A stretch of 64,000 nucleotides of DNA from an uncultured Acetatifactor sp. (GCA_947627535.1 CANQWM010000008.1:42724-106723), one strand, 5' to 3'; positions 7,885 to 17,259 are shown, numbered from the stretch's first letter. Numbers and translations are program-made. Notes: generated from the letters alone by a model not told the origin.

Positions 7885-10218
7885 TTAGCTGTGTTCATCC
7901 AGCAGCAGCTGCACCCGGTTATGGATCACCGCCGCCGCTTCCTCCGCCGTCTTCGATCCGGCCCAAAATGGCCCGGCTTCCTCCGACACGATATTCCAGA
8001 TCTGCTGGCTGTAAGGATTCGAGTCTCCCTCCAGCCGTTCCAAGAAGTCCAGAACATCCGGCATATAAGAGCTTCCGTCCGGTTTTTTTGCCCATTCCCG
8101 CGAGACGCCCTCATTGGTTCTGCGCATGTAATACGTATTTCCATCAGTGTCTATGGACGTCGAGGAATTGTTCTCAATGCCGGACCGGGTGGCGGGAACA
8201 TAGAATGCGTTAAGCTGCATTTCGTCGGAAAGCAGAAGATTCAGGAAATCCGCGATGTCCTCCGTTCCCTCAAAATTACTGTTTACTGCTACATAGTAGA
8301 GGGGAGAAGCCATTCCCAGATAATCCGTCTGGCCGGGGTAACCCACAAAGTGCAGTTTCCCGCTGTAGTTTTTCAATATATGTGATATTTGAGCATCACT
8401 TGGAATGAACTCCATCCCCATCAAAACCTTTCTCTCCAGCAGGGCGTCCGCTACGTTTGTGGCAGGTTTCTTTACCTGGCCGTATTCCCTGCAGATCTCA
8501 AGAAGGCGGATAAAGGTCTCCCCATCAAAATAACTCTCTCCCTTGTCCGGGTCGTAGAAAGGGCAGCTGTTGGTGTAGAAACCGCCCAATGTCATCAGGT
8601 TCATTTCCGGACTCACGCCTCTGTTGGAATAATAAAACGCTCCCTGAAAGTCTCCCTGTTCCAGAATATCCAGCGCCTGCTCCAGCGTCCAGTTTTCCTC
8701 CGGCCAGACTTCGTCCGCTACCAGCAAAAGATTCAGATCCAGCTCCGGCACAACCCCGTAGATTTTTCCGTCTATGGTCATACAGTCCCGCGCGGCGGGG
8801 AACAGGTGAGCGAGATTCTCTTCTGTCAGGTAATCGTCCAGAGGTGCGAGAATTCCCTTCTCCTGAAGAGGCACAAAGTCATCTAGTTGGGTTACTATGA
8901 TATCCGGACCGTTGCCGGAGGAAAGCTCCGCCAATACCCGTTCTGGGCTCATGGAGGCTATTTCCACCTGAATATCCGCGCCTTCATGCTCCTGATTGTA
9001 GGTACTGGCGCACCGGGCGACTATGTTGCTGCCGAAACAGTCCAGACAGCGGATGGAATCCCCGTCCTCCGGAAGTGTGTCCGACAGCGCCAGGCAGACG
9101 CCGTCTTTGTTGTCTTCCCTGAACAGCACCAGCTCTTCTTTGTTTACCGTTATGAAGCAGCGGCCCTCCAGTATGCTGTTGGGAGCGATGCCGGATCTGC
9201 CGAAGGAGAACAGAGAGGTTTCCTTCCCGCTGCGCAGATCCCACGCCCAAAGCTGGTTGGTGCGGGTATAGTAAAGGATCCCTTCCGGGGTCACCGTGAA
9301 CTGCAGAAGCGGCGTTGCAGAGCTTTCCCACAGCGTCACTTCCGTTCTGGAAGGAGAATCCAGGCGGAACAGCTGTGTGCGGTTTTCGTCCCAGAGACTG
9401 CGGGAAAAGACCAGACTTCCGTCGGGCATGTGAAAGGCGGTTTCCAGCGTCTGTTTCCCAGAGTCGTCCCCGGCGATTTCCGTCTCCCTTTCTCCCTCCG
9501 GGCCAACCACGGTCAGAGAGGCATCCTTCCCTGCCAGATACTGCCGGCTGTCGGCGTCGCACCACCACCTTCCGTTTTCCGGAAAAATCCCTTCATAGGC
9601 CGCCGTCACATCCACGGCGGACAACAGCTTTCCGTCCCCGTCCAGGCTCAGGACGTAATATCCGCTGATATCTCCCTGCCAGCCGTCATCCGTCCCGGCA
9701 AAGAGCACCGCGACTCGGTCGTCCGTCACGATGTCGAGACACAGCGCGTATCCCTGGGGGCGCATCTCCCAGTCGGTCAGGATCTCCTTGGGTATTCCCT
9801 TTTCCAGATCGGCCTTCTGGCAGCTGAGGAAATATTGCGCGCCCTCATCCCCGATGACGCTGGAGAGCACATATCTTGCGTCCCAGCCGTATGCGGAGAT
9901 ATCCCGTCTTTCCAGGGGCTTGAAGCTCAGCTCCGGTTCCTGAAGGCTGCTGCGGCGCAATTCATAGTAAGACGTCGTATCCGGGATGGCGGCGGTTTCG
10001 ACATGCCGGAATCCGTTCTGCCACTGTTCCGGCGTCAGGAGACCGTCCGGACTCCCGTAATCCACAGAGGTCTGCGCGTCGCTCTTTTCCTTTCCCTTTG
10101 TCTGTCCCAGGGGAATGCCGCATCCGGGACACAGAAAGATCAGGCACAGCAGGACTGCAAAAGAGGAAAGAGACCGTTTCCAAACCCGTTTTCGCCATGT
10201 TTTCTTCATCTTCATCAT
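7885..10218 (-). CDS. Large lipoprotein: solute-binding domain with long propeller-like N-terminal region
   Basis: 777 residues. The N terminus is basic, then hydrophobic, ending near Cys33 (LCPGC, an imperfect lipobox), so it is probably exported and lipidated. Residues about 60-390 consist of repeating beta-strand-like segments (YVLSLDGDGKLLS, LYYTRTNQLWAWD) resembling a propeller or DUF5050-like fold. Residues about 400-777 resemble family 1 extracellular solute-binding proteins of ABC importers (NGPDIIVTQLDDFVPLQEKG, IDGKIYGVVPE). No permease or ATPase genes are nearby, so ligand and partner are unknown. GGAGGG at 10223-10228 supports the start; the next ATG (10215) is equally possible. 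Confidence 0.75.
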   Translation of the reverse strand: MMKMKKTWRKRVWKRSLSSFAVLLCLIFLCPGCGIPLGQTKGKEKSDAQTSVDYGSPDGLLTPEQWQNGFRHVETAAIPDTTSYYELRRSSLQEPELSFKPLERRDISAYGWDARYVLSSVIGDEGAQYFLSCQKADLEKGIPKEILTDWEMRPQGYALCLDIVTDDRVAVLFAGTDDGWQGDISGYYVLSLDGDGKLLSAVDVTAAYEGIFPENGRWWCDADSRQYLAGKDASLTVVGPEGERETEIAGDDSGKQTLETAFHMPDGSLVFSRSLWDENRTQLFRLDSPSRTEVTLWESSATPLLQFTVTPEGILYYTRTNQLWAWDLRSGKETSLFSFGRSGIAPNSILEGRCFITVNKEELVLFREDNKDGVCLALSDTLPEDGDSIRCLDCFGSNIVARCASTYNQEHEGADIQVEIASMSPERVLAELSSGNGPDIIVTQLDDFVPLQEKGILAPLDDYLTEENLAHLFPAARDCMTIDGKIYGVVPELDLNLLLVADEVWPEENWTLEQALDILEQGDFQGAFYYSNRGVSPEMNLMTLGGFYTNSCPFYDPDKGESYFDGETFIRLLEICREYGQVKKPATNVADALLERKVLMGMEFIPSDAQISHILKNYSGKLHFVGYPGQTDYLGMASPLYYVAVNSNFEGTEDIADFLNLLLSDEMQLNAFYVPATRSGIENNSSTSIDTDGNTYYMRRTNEGVSREWAKKPDGSSYMPDVLDFLERLEGDSNPYSQQIWNIVSEEAGPFWAGSKTAEEAAAVIHNRVQLLLDEHS

Positions 10219-10271
10219 CTTGCCCTCCGTTTTTGCTGTAATTGAAGAATAATTTATTGCCCTGTAATTTA

Positions 10272-10300
10272 ATTATTTGACAATATATGCACTTTGTCAA
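10272..10300 (-). promoter_or_regulatory. Sigma-A promoter overlapping an inverted repeat, for the 777-residue lipoprotein
   Basis: Minus strand: TTGACA (10300-10295), 17-base spacer, AATAAT (10277-10272). The same segment holds a TTGACAA/TTGTCAA inverted repeat (10277-10283 and 10294-10300) that could serve as an operator. Predicted start near 10265. Confidence 0.7.
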
Positions 10301-10435
10301 TATATTTATCGGGAATAGTGACAATTTTTTTACAAAAACTAAAAAAACCAATTAAAACAAAGCGTTTTGTGCCATAACGGGAACCTGGAACATGACGGAA
10401 ACCTGGAATAAATGGTAGTAGAACCTTGTGAAAAA

Positions 10436-10444
10436 TGTTATACT
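10436..10444 (+). promoter_or_regulatory. Extended -10 promoter candidate for the YitT-family gene
   Basis: TGTTATACT forms an extended -10; no good -35 is visible 17 bases upstream. The predicted leader contains a stem CCGGACTG/CAGTCCGG (10463-10470 and 10491-10498) just before the ribosome-binding site. Confidence 0.45.
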
Positions 10445-10515
10445 GTATCTTAAATGCGGCGGCCGGACTGTCCTGGCTTTTCGACGGGGGCAGTCCGGAC
10501 GAAAGGAAGATCGGT

Positions 10516-11433
10516 ATGGCGGAAAAAATGTCAAAAAATTTTGAACAGGAAAAAGAGATTCAATACGAAGCGAAAAAGACGGTGAAGCGCAGGGTGTGGG
10601 ATTATGCGGTGATAACGGCGGCCTCCTTTCTTTATGCGGCCGCCGTAAGCCTGTTTCTGGATCCAAACTCGCTGGCGCCCGGCGGTGTCACCGGTATTTC
10701 TATTATCTTAAACCGCGTCCTGGGACTGGAAACGGGAACCTGGATGCTTATTATCAACATTCCCATTCTCGCGGTGGGAACATGGAAATTTGGTTGGCGG
10801 TTTATTCTCTCCACCATGTACTGTACGGCGCTTACCTCGCTGTTTACAAACCTTCTCGCCCCCTGCGGCCCCGTTACGGCGGATCCCCTGCTGGCGGCGC
10901 TGGTGGGCGGGGCGCTGATTGCTCTGTCACTGGGGCTTGTGTTCCGGGCGGGAGCGACCACCGGCGGAACGGATATCATTGTCAAGCTGCTCCGTATCCG
11001 GTTCCCACAGTTGAAGACCGGCTCCCTGTTCCTGATCACGGACGCTCTGATCGTGACCGGTTCCGCCTTCGTGTTCCGGAATGTGGATACGGCGCTTTAC
11101 GCCGGACTTGTCGTGCTTGTAAACTCTCTGCTTCTGGATCTCGTCCTGTACGGCCGGGACGGGGCAAAAATGTTTTTTATCATCAGCGACCGTCCGGAAC
11201 GGATCGCGGAGAGGATACTGGAGGAGCTTGGGATCGGGGCCACATATCTTTCCGGCAGCGGCGCATACAGCGGAAATGAAAAAAGGATCATTCTCTGTGT
11301 CGTAAAGAAGCACCTATCCCATAAAGCGGAGGAAGTCGTCCGGCAGGAGGATCCGGCCGCTTTTTTGATCATCACCAGCGCAACGGAGATCTTCGGGGAA
11401 GGGTACAAGAGCATTTTCAGCGAAAAAATCTGA
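10516..11433 (+). CDS. YitT family membrane protein (DUF161 + DUF2179)
   Basis: 305-residue integral membrane protein. The N-terminal two thirds carry about five to six hydrophobic helices, including the family-typical LDPNSLAPGGVTGISIILNR and GATTGGTDIIVKLL. The C-terminal 85 residues form a soluble DUF2179 domain (MFFIISDRPERIAERIL to the end). The biochemical function of YitT proteins is not established. ATG 10516 has AAAGGAAG (10503-10508) upstream; an open extension to 10435 lies upstream of the ribosome-binding site and is not used. Confidence 0.9.
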   Translation: MAEKMSKNFEQEKEIQYEAKKTVKRRVWDYAVITAASFLYAAAVSLFLDPNSLAPGGVTGISIILNRVLGLETGTWMLIINIPILAVGTWKFGWRFILSTMYCTALTSLFTNLLAPCGPVTADPLLAALVGGALIALSLGLVFRAGATTGGTDIIVKLLRIRFPQLKTGSLFLITDALIVTGSAFVFRNVDTALYAGLVVLVNSLLLDLVLYGRDGAKMFFIISDRPERIAERILEELGIGATYLSGSGAYSGNEKRIILCVVKKHLSHKAEEVVRQEDPAAFLIITSATEIFGEGYKSIFSEKI

Positions 11434-11497
11434 ATCGGCGTTTTGAATGGCGCGGCATAAACTGTTACGTAATTCTAAAGCTGTAAAGAAAAAACAC

Positions 11498-11526
11498 TTG
11501 ACACCTTCCCGGCAATGTAGTAAGAT
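11498..11526 (+). promoter_or_regulatory. Sigma-A promoter for ylxM-ffh
   Basis: TTGACA (11498-11503), 17-base spacer, TAAGAT (11521-11526). Predicted start about 40 bases before the ylxM ATG. It likely opens the ylxM-ffh-rpsP-khpA-rimM-trmD transcription unit. Confidence 0.7.
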
Positions 11527-11573
11527 ACACAGAGTGTTGAAAAAATACAGCGAAACGGCGAAGGCATAGCGGT

Positions 11574-11918
11574 ATGGACAGGATTTATGAACAGACGATG
11601 CTGTTTGATTTTTACGGGGAACTGTTGACGCAGCATCAGCGGGGCGTCTATGAGGATGCGGTTTATAACGATATGTCGCTGGGAGAGATTGCCGAAGAGT
11701 ACGGGATCAGCAGGCAGGGTGTCCACGACCTGATCCGGCGCTGCGACAGGATCCTGCAGAATTATGAGAGCAAGCTCCATCTTGTGGAACGGTTCGTCAG
11801 AGCCCGGGAAACCGTGGGCGAGATCGAGCGCCTGGCCGGGGAGGACGGTTCCGCGGACCCGGGAGAGCGGATGCGGCGCATCCGGAAGCTTGCCGGGGAG
11901 CTTTTGGAAGAATTATAG
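11574..11918 (+). CDS. ylxM: YlxM family SRP-associated helix-turn-helix protein
   Basis: 114-residue UPF0122 protein resembling sigma-70 region 4. The N-terminal LYGELLTQHQR-like segment (DFYGELLTQHQRGVYEDAVY) and the helix-turn-helix LGEIAEEYGISRQGVHDLIR are characteristic. It is encoded 18 bp upstream of ffh, its conserved neighbour across Firmicutes. A role in SRP expression or assembly is inferred from that linkage in the family. The C-terminal third is charged and helical. Confidence 0.93.
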   Translation: MDRIYEQTMLFDFYGELLTQHQRGVYEDAVYNDMSLGEIAEEYGISRQGVHDLIRRCDRILQNYESKLHLVERFVRARETVGEIERLAGEDGSADPGERMRRIRKLAGELLEEL

Positions 11919-11936
11919 AAGGGTGAGGAGTATCCG

Positions 11937-13304
11937 TTGGCATTTGAGAGTCTGACTGAAAAACTGCAGAATGTATTCAAGGGACTGAAGGGAAAGGGGC
12001 GCCTGACAGAGGACGATGTAAAGGCCGCGCTGAAGGAAGTGAAAATGGCGCTTCTGGAGGCGGACGTCAATTTCCGTGTGGTCAAACAATTCGTGAAATC
12101 CGTGGAAGAGAGAGCCGTGGGGCAGGATGTGATGAACGGCTTAAATCCCGGCCAGATGGTGATCAAGATCGTCAATGAGGAGATGATCTCCCTGATGGGG
12201 AGCGAGACTACCGAGCTTGCCTTTCAGCCCGGCCGGGCCGTTACGGTTATCATGATGGCGGGACTTCAGGGCGCAGGTAAGACCACGGCAACGGCAAAGA
12301 TTGCCGGAAAGCTGAAACAGAAGGGGAAAAAATCCCTCCTTGCGGCCTGCGACATATACAGACCGGCGGCGATCGAACAGCTGCAGATCAATGGGAAGAA
12401 GCAGGAGGTGGAGGTGTTCTCCATGGGCACGGACCACAGACCTGTGGAGATTGCAGAAAAAGCCATCGAGTATGCGGAGAAAAACGGTTTTAATGTAGTG
12501 ATCCTGGATACGGCCGGACGGCTTCATGTGGACGAGGACATGATGGCGGAGCTTCAGGAGATCAAGGCGAACGTATCCGTACACCAGACGCTTCTTGTGG
12601 TGGACGCCATGACCGGCCAGGACGCCGTGAACGTGGCGAAGGAATTTGATGAAAAAGTAGGGATCGACGGGGTTGTGCTGACCAAGATGGACGGGGATAC
12701 CCGGGGCGGCGCGGCGCTCTCGATCAGGGCCGTAACAGGAAAGCCTATTCTCTTTGTTGGCATGGGAGAAAAGCTTTCCGATCTGGAGCAGTTTTATCCC
12801 GACAGGATGGCAAACAGGATTCTGGGAATGGGCGACATGCTGTCGCTGATCGAGAAAGCCCAGGAGAGCATCGACCTGGATGAGGAAAAAGGCCGGGAGA
12901 TGGCCGGCCGGATGAAGAAGGGCCGGTTCGACTTTGAAGATTATCTGGAGAGCATGAAGCAGATGCGGAACATGGGGGGTCTTACCAGTATCTTAAGTAT
13001 GCTTCCGGGACTTGGCATCAAGGGCGCCGATCTTGGTTCCATGGTGGATGAGAAGCAGTTAAAGCAGACGGAGGCCATTGTTCTTTCCATGACGAAAGAA
13101 GAGCGCCGCAACCCGAAGCTTTTAAATCCCCAGAGGAAGTTCCGCATCGCAAAGGGAGCGGGCGTTGATATCGCGGTGGTGAACCGGTTTGTCAAACAGT
13201 TCGAGCAGAGCCAGAAGATGATGAAGCAGTTCGGAGGCGGCAAAAAGGGCCGCGGCATGTTTGGCGGATTTCCCGGCATGGGCGGCGGCCGGTTTCCCTT
13301 TTAA
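11937..13304 (+). CDS. ffh: Signal recognition particle protein Ffh
   Basis: 455-residue SRP54 GTPase that, with 4.5S/6S RNA, binds signal sequences and delivers nascent chains to FtsY. N domain residues 1-95, G domain with GLQGAGKTTTTAKIA-like motif (GLQGAGKTTATAKIA), DIYRPAAIEQL, DTAGRLHVDE and TKMDGDTRGG, then a Met-rich M domain (MKKGRFDFEDYLESMKQMR) with a glycine-rich tail. Translation starts at TTG 11937, supported by GGTGAGGAG at 11922-11930. The SRP RNA gene is not in the window. Confidence 0.97.
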   Translation: MAFESLTEKLQNVFKGLKGKGRLTEDDVKAALKEVKMALLEADVNFRVVKQFVKSVEERAVGQDVMNGLNPGQMVIKIVNEEMISLMGSETTELAFQPGRAVTVIMMAGLQGAGKTTATAKIAGKLKQKGKKSLLAACDIYRPAAIEQLQINGKKQEVEVFSMGTDHRPVEIAEKAIEYAEKNGFNVVILDTAGRLHVDEDMMAELQEIKANVSVHQTLLVVDAMTGQDAVNVAKEFDEKVGIDGVVLTKMDGDTRGGAALSIRAVTGKPILFVGMGEKLSDLEQFYPDRMANRILGMGDMLSLIEKAQESIDLDEEKGREMAGRMKKGRFDFEDYLESMKQMRNMGGLTSILSMLPGLGIKGADLGSMVDEKQLKQTEAIVLSMTKEERRNPKLLNPQRKFRIAKGAGVDIAVVNRFVKQFEQSQKMMKQFGGGKKGRGMFGGFPGMGGGRFPF

Positions 13305-13462
13305 ACCTTTGCTCCTTACATACCGCGAAAGCGGCGGCAGGGAGTGCAAAACGATGATCAGATGGTCAGGGAGACCGGCGGAAAGCGACGGCTGCTCCTT
13401 TATCATAAAACATGAAACATAAAAAGCAAAATGCCGCGGAAAGCGGCGGAAAGAGGTAAAAA

Positions 13463-13708
13463 ATGGCAGTAAAGATCAGACTGAGAAGAATGGGACAGAA
13501 GAAGGCTCCTTTTTATAGAATTGTCGTGGCCGATTCCCGTTCCCCCAGAGACGGAAGGTTTATTGAAGAGATCGGAACCTATGATCCCAGCACCGATCCC
13601 AGTACCTTTAAGATCAACGAGGAGCTGGCAAAGAAGTGGCTGGCAAACGGAGCGCAGCCCACGGAGACAGTTGGCAAGATCTTCAAGGCGGCCGGAATCG
13701 AAAAATAA
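13463..13708 (+). CDS. rpsP: 30S ribosomal protein S16
   Basis: 81-residue S16, which stabilises 16S rRNA folding in the 30S body. The N-terminal [20 protein letters not shown] and [20 protein letters not shown] are diagnostic, and length is normal. AGAGGT lies just upstream. The 158-bp gap from ffh contains two short GNRA-type stems (CCGC/GCGG at 13323-13334 and 13435-13447) but no terminator, so cotranscription with ffh is likely. Confidence 0.98.
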   Translation: MAVKIRLRRMGQKKAPFYRIVVADSRSPRDGRFIEEIGTYDPSTDPSTFKINEELAKKWLANGAQPTETVGKIFKAAGIEK

Positions 13709-13735
13709 ATATGCTGACTCTTAGGAGGTAACCTG

Positions 13736-13963
13736 ATGAAGGAATTAGTGGAAGTAGTTGCGAAGGCCCTTGTGGATCATCCCGACGAGGTTGTCGTGAC
13801 CGAGAAGACTGAGGGCAGGAATACCGTGATCGAACTTCATGTGGCGCCGTCCGATATGGGTAAAGTGATCGGAAAACAGGGAAGGATCGCAAAAGCGATC
13901 CGCACAGTAGTCAAAGCCGCATCCTCCGGAGATGACAAAAGGGTGGACGTGGAAATTTTGTAA
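13736..13963 (+). CDS. khpA: KH-domain RNA-binding protein KhpA
   Basis: 75-residue single KH domain protein (YlqC family). The RNA-binding GxxG loop is in MGKVIGKQGRIAKAIRTVVK. In other Firmicutes KhpA pairs with KhpB/Jag and affects cell size and small RNA function. It sits between rpsP and rimM as in many Firmicutes; AGGAGG (13723-13728) gives the start. Confidence 0.95.
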   Translation: MKELVEVVAKALVDHPDEVVVTEKTEGRNTVIELHVAPSDMGKVIGKQGRIAKAIRTVVKAASSGDDKRVDVEIL

Positions 13964-13982
13964 TTCAATTGTTTATGGCTGG

Positions 13983-14012
13983 CAGGGGAGGAATGGTTTA
14001 CATTCCTCCCTG
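13983..14012 (+). terminator. Stem-loop between khpA and rimM
   Basis: CAGGGGAGGAATG pairs with CATTCCTCCCTG around a GTTTA loop (12 bp, one bulged G), followed by TATTTAAAA. Because rimM and trmD lack another promoter, it may act as a partial terminator or processing site rather than a full stop. Confidence 0.6.
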
Positions 14013-14064
14013 TATTTAAAAGGGCGGATTTTGCGCGGTCAGGCAGCCCGGAGACGGAGAAAAA

Positions 14065-14580
14065 ATGGAAGATTTTCTACAGGTTGGGGTCATTACCACA
14101 TCCCACGGGATCGGCGGCGAGGTAAAGGTGTTCCCCACCACGGATGATCCGAAACGGTTTCAACATCTTAAGAGTGTGATCCTTGACACCGGGAAAGAGC
14201 GGCGGACGCTTCAGATACAGGGGGTCAGATTTTTCAAACAGTTCGTCATATTGAAATTTCAGGGGCTTGACAGCATCAACGACGTGGAAAAATTTCGGAA
14301 GTGTCCTCTTCTTGTATCCCGGGAGAATGCTGTGAAGCTTAAAAAGGACGAGTATTTTGTGGCGGATCTGGAGGGGCTTTCGGTGCGGGACGAGGACGGC
14401 ACCGATATTGGAATCTTAAAGAGTGTTCTGGAGACCGGTGCCAACGACGTCTATGTCATCGAACTACACGACAAAAGGGAACTGCTCCTGCCCGCTATCC
14501 GGCAATGCGTACTCGAGGTGAACGTGGAGGCGGGATTTATCAGGATACACATACTGGAAGGATTGCTGGACGAGACATGA
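14065..14580 (+). CDS. rimM: 16S rRNA maturation protein RimM
   Basis: 171-residue factor for assembly of the 30S head, which binds S19. The N-terminal domain begins [20 protein letters not shown] and the C-terminal PRC-barrel includes [17 protein letters not shown] and [13 protein letters not shown]. Length is normal. It overlaps trmD by 4 bases (ATGA), indicating translational coupling. Confidence 0.96.
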   Translation: MEDFLQVGVITTSHGIGGEVKVFPTTDDPKRFQHLKSVILDTGKERRTLQIQGVRFFKQFVILKFQGLDSINDVEKFRKCPLLVSRENAVKLKKDEYFVADLEGLSVRDEDGTDIGILKSVLETGANDVYVIELHDKRELLLPAIRQCVLEVNVEAGFIRIHILEGLLDET

Positions 14581-15956
14581 TGAAGTTTCATGTGCTGACG
14601 CTGTTTCCGGAGATGATCGCGCAGGGGCTTGCCGCGAGCATCATCGGAAGGGCCGCAGAGAAAAATATCATTGCCGTGGATCCCGTGAATATCAGAAATT
14701 ACACGACGGACCGGCACGGCAGGGTGGACGATACGCCGTACGGAGGCGGCGCCGGTATGCTGATGCAGGCGCAGCCTGTTTATGATGCCCATAGAGCCGT
14801 TTCCGGCGGCAGAAAGATCCGCACTCTGTATGTGACGCCCCAGGGACGGCCCTTCGACCAGAAGATGGCGGCGGAGCTTGCAAAGGAGGAGGAGCTGATC
14901 CTGCTTTGCGGCCATTATGAGGGAATCGATGAGCGGGTGCTGAACGAGGTGGTCACGGATTTTGTCTCGATTGGGGATTATGTGCTCACCGGAGGGGAAC
15001 TGGCGGCTATGGTGATCATCGATGCGGTGGCGAGACTGGTCCCGGGAGTTCTGGGAAACGGAACGTCCGCCGAGGAGGAAAGCTTTTACAATGATCTTTT
15101 AGAGTATCCTCAGTATACAAGGCCGGAGGTCTGGCAGGGGCAAAGCGTGCCGAAGGTCCTGCTGTCGGGAGACCACGCCGCGATCCGAGAGTGGCGCCTG
15201 GAGCAGGCGAAGGAGCGGACAAAGGCGCTGCGCCCCGATCTTTACGGGCGGTACGAGGAGCGGCAGCGGCTGATCGGACGGCTTTCCCGGGATAAGAGGA
15301 ACCAGATCCATATCATGGAGTGTCTTGCCAGAGGACAGGGCGAGATTTTGCAGATCGCGGGGGAGGACGCCGCCGTTTACCACAGGGAGAGCGGCGTGTG
15401 TATGGTGAAGGCTTCTTCGGCGGAGAGTGGACGGTATCTGCTAACGGCCTGTCCGGAAGAAACAAAACGGTATCTGGTCAGCCGGGATTTTATGTGCGGT
15501 CTTCTTTGGGAGCGGGGGTACAGGGAAATTGCCGTCTGCAGGCAGTTTCTTTATACCCGGAAGGTGCCGCTGCCTGTCAGGCATAAGGATATCCGGCAGC
15601 TGGATACGGAGAGCCTTTCCTGTATTCCTGCCATCTGCGATACGCAAAACAGGGCATATCTGGAGGAGCGGCTGCGCGCAGGCTCGATGTACGGCGCCTT
15701 TGTGGGGGACAGACTCGTTGGATTCGCGGGTGTACACGCCGCGGGAGGCATAGGGATGCTCTATGTGTCGGAAGATTTCAGGGGAAACGGCGTCGGGGCG
15801 TCTCTGGAATCGTATGTTATCAACCGCCTGCTGGAGCGCGGTTATACCCCTTACGGCCATGTTGCGCCTTGCAGGGAAGCCGCTCTCAGGCTGCAGGAAA
15901 AGCTGGGACTGTATCAGGCGGGAGATACCTTTTACTGGCTGGAAAAGCCGGAATAG
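14577..15956 (+). CDS. trmD: tRNA (guanine37-N1)-methyltransferase TrmD fused to a C-terminal GNAT domain
   Basis: 459 residues, roughly twice the usual TrmD length of about 240. Residues 1-225 are a full SPOUT methyltransferase that puts m1G at tRNA position 37: [21 protein letters not shown] and [15 protein letters not shown] are intact. After a linker ([19 protein letters not shown]) the second half resembles a GNAT acetyltransferase of the FR47/GCN5 type, with motif [20 protein letters not shown] and RLQEKLGL near the end. The reading frame is continuous with no internal ribosome-binding site seen at the junction. The acetylation substrate is unknown. The start overlaps the rimM stop; ATG 14580 is an alternative. 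Confidence 0.92.
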   Translation: MMKFHVLTLFPEMIAQGLAASIIGRAAEKNIIAVDPVNIRNYTTDRHGRVDDTPYGGGAGMLMQAQPVYDAHRAVSGGRKIRTLYVTPQGRPFDQKMAAELAKEEELILLCGHYEGIDERVLNEVVTDFVSIGDYVLTGGELAAMVIIDAVARLVPGVLGNGTSAEEESFYNDLLEYPQYTRPEVWQGQSVPKVLLSGDHAAIREWRLEQAKERTKALRPDLYGRYEERQRLIGRLSRDKRNQIHIMECLARGQGEILQIAGEDAAVYHRESGVCMVKASSAESGRYLLTACPEETKRYLVSRDFMCGLLWERGYREIAVCRQFLYTRKVPLPVRHKDIRQLDTESLSCIPAICDTQNRAYLEERLRAGSMYGAFVGDRLVGFAGVHAAGGIGMLYVSEDFRGNGVGASLESYVINRLLERGYTPYGHVAPCREAALRLQEKLGLYQAGDTFYWLEKPE

Positions 15957-15997
15957 AAGAATATACTGCGAACGGGACAGACTTGACTGACAAAAAC

Positions 15998-16021
15998 ATT
16001 ACAATAATTATTACAATAATT
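15998..16021. repeat. Perfect 12-bp tandem repeat
   Basis: ATTACAATAATT occurs twice back to back upstream of the lipoprotein promoter at 16037-16065. It could be a regulator site or an AT-rich UP-like element. Confidence 0.6.
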
Positions 16022-16036
16022 TAAGAAACATATCTA

Positions 16037-16065
16037 TTGACGAGACGCAGGAGGGGAAATATGAT
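16037..16065 (+). promoter_or_regulatory. Sigma-A promoter for the 386-residue lipoprotein
   Basis: TTGACG, 17-base spacer, TATGAT. Predicted start near 16072, 27 bases before the gene's ATG. The AGGAGGGG plus five-codon reading frame in this stretch lies within the promoter and is probably not translated. Confidence 0.65.
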
Positions 16066-16098
16066 GAAGATAAAGTAAAAGAAAAGGGGAAATGCAAT

Positions 16099-17259
16099 AT
16101 GGAAGGAAGCGGTAAGAAGCGGATATTGGTCTTTGGGGCGGCTCTGATGCTCCTTGCGGGTTGTTCCTCGCAGGAGGAAAAGAACGTCAACGTCCGGCAG
16201 CTCAATCAGAATCCCCTGGATAGATCCGAAGCTTCTGCATTGGTCCTGGAGAAGGAGCCAGTGGAGGATAAGGATCTGCTGAAGGAAATTTTTTCGATGG
16301 ACGGCGGGGAAGAAGACAAAATCAATTATGAGGAGATAGGTGAAAGCACGGGCAACGGAAAGGATTTCTTTTATATCAAAAGCTGTGCCGAGAAGATGGC
16401 CCAGTTCTCATACCTGAATCAGATATACCGATATGATCCGGAGCAGGGGCAGAGCGAACTGTTGTATGAGACGAAGGAGGCTGTCTGGTTAAATGAGCTT
16501 GCGGCGGCTGCCGACAGTATCTTCTGGGTAGAGTATCTGTCCGGTGAAGACGGAAATTTCGTTTATCGTGTGATGCGGCTTGATCTGGACACCGGCGATA
16601 CGGAATGTATTGCCGTCAGGGAGGATTCGCAGGAAATATGCCTGTCGGGATCGGATGCGTATGTGACATGGTACGATCTGTCGCTGAAAGACGATTCGGT
16701 GAACATAACGGTCTATGACGTCAGAAAGCAGGAATTTTTGCCCATAGAGGATAATGTCCGGTTTGTCGCGCCCTATGGAAGGCTGGATATTGTGGAGGGT
16801 GGAATTACTTATTTTTCGGAGGACGAATCCGGAAATCTGTACATTAACCGGTATGATCTGGCATCGAAAGAGAAGGAGTCCCTTCTGCTGGGCGATCAGA
16901 AGGACTATGACAAACGGGCGGGCTGTTTCTCCGATTCCCGGTATATCGGATGGTATGAACGGGACGGCTGGGGACCTTATTATCTGTACCAGATTGAGAG
17001 CGGAACATTGTATCGCATGGAGCCGCCGGAGGGAATGAACGTTTTTGCCGTAAGTATTTCAGCGGGCCGTTTCTATGTGTTAAGTTCCGCAGAACAGGCG
17101 CTTTATGTCTGTGATCCCGTTTCCGGGGAGACCCTGTATCAGAAGCTTCCGCAGGACTGCACTGGCCTGAGATTTTATCCATGGCAGGACGGCGGTCTTG
17201 TCCTGAATGCCCACGCGAAAGGAAAGGATATTTTATATTCCGTCGGGGAGGGGAAATAA
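16099..17259 (+). CDS. Lipoprotein of unknown function, beta-propeller-like
   Basis: 386 residues with a canonical lipobox LLAGC (Cys22), so probably anchored on the outer face of the membrane. The mature part contains recurring short beta motifs (ITYFSEDESGNLYINRYDL, IYRYDPEQGQSELLYE, VYRVMRLDLDTGDTE) compatible with a six- or seven-blade propeller similar to DUF5050 proteins. No catalytic motif is recognisable. It is inserted between trmD and rplS, which are usually adjacent, and has its own promoter. Function not assigned. Confidence 0.8.
   Translation: MEGSGKKRILVFGAALMLLAGCSSQEEKNVNVRQLNQNPLDRSEASALVLEKEPVEDKDLLKEIFSMDGGEEDKINYEEIGESTGNGKDFFYIKSCAEKMAQFSYLNQIYRYDPEQGQSELLYETKEAVWLNELAAAADSIFWVEYLSGEDGNFVYRVMRLDLDTGDTECIAVREDSQEICLSGSDAYVTWYDLSLKDDSVNITVYDVRKQEFLPIEDNVRFVAPYGRLDIVEGGITYFSEDESGNLYINRYDLASKEKESLLLGDQKDYDKRAGCFSDSRYIGWYERDGWGPYYLYQIESGTLYRMEPPEGMNVFAVSISAGRFYVLSSAEQALYVCDPVSGETLYQKLPQDCTGLRFYPWQDGGLVLNAHAKGKDILYSVGEGK

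Noticed and set aside
8887..10245. Plus-strand open frame of 452 codons
   Set aside because: Antisense to the 777-residue lipoprotein; no recognisable motif.
15983..16017. Promoter from TTGACT with a TACAAT -10
   Set aside because: The spacings (11 or 23 bases) are wrong; the TTGACG-17-TATGAT pair at 16037 is better.
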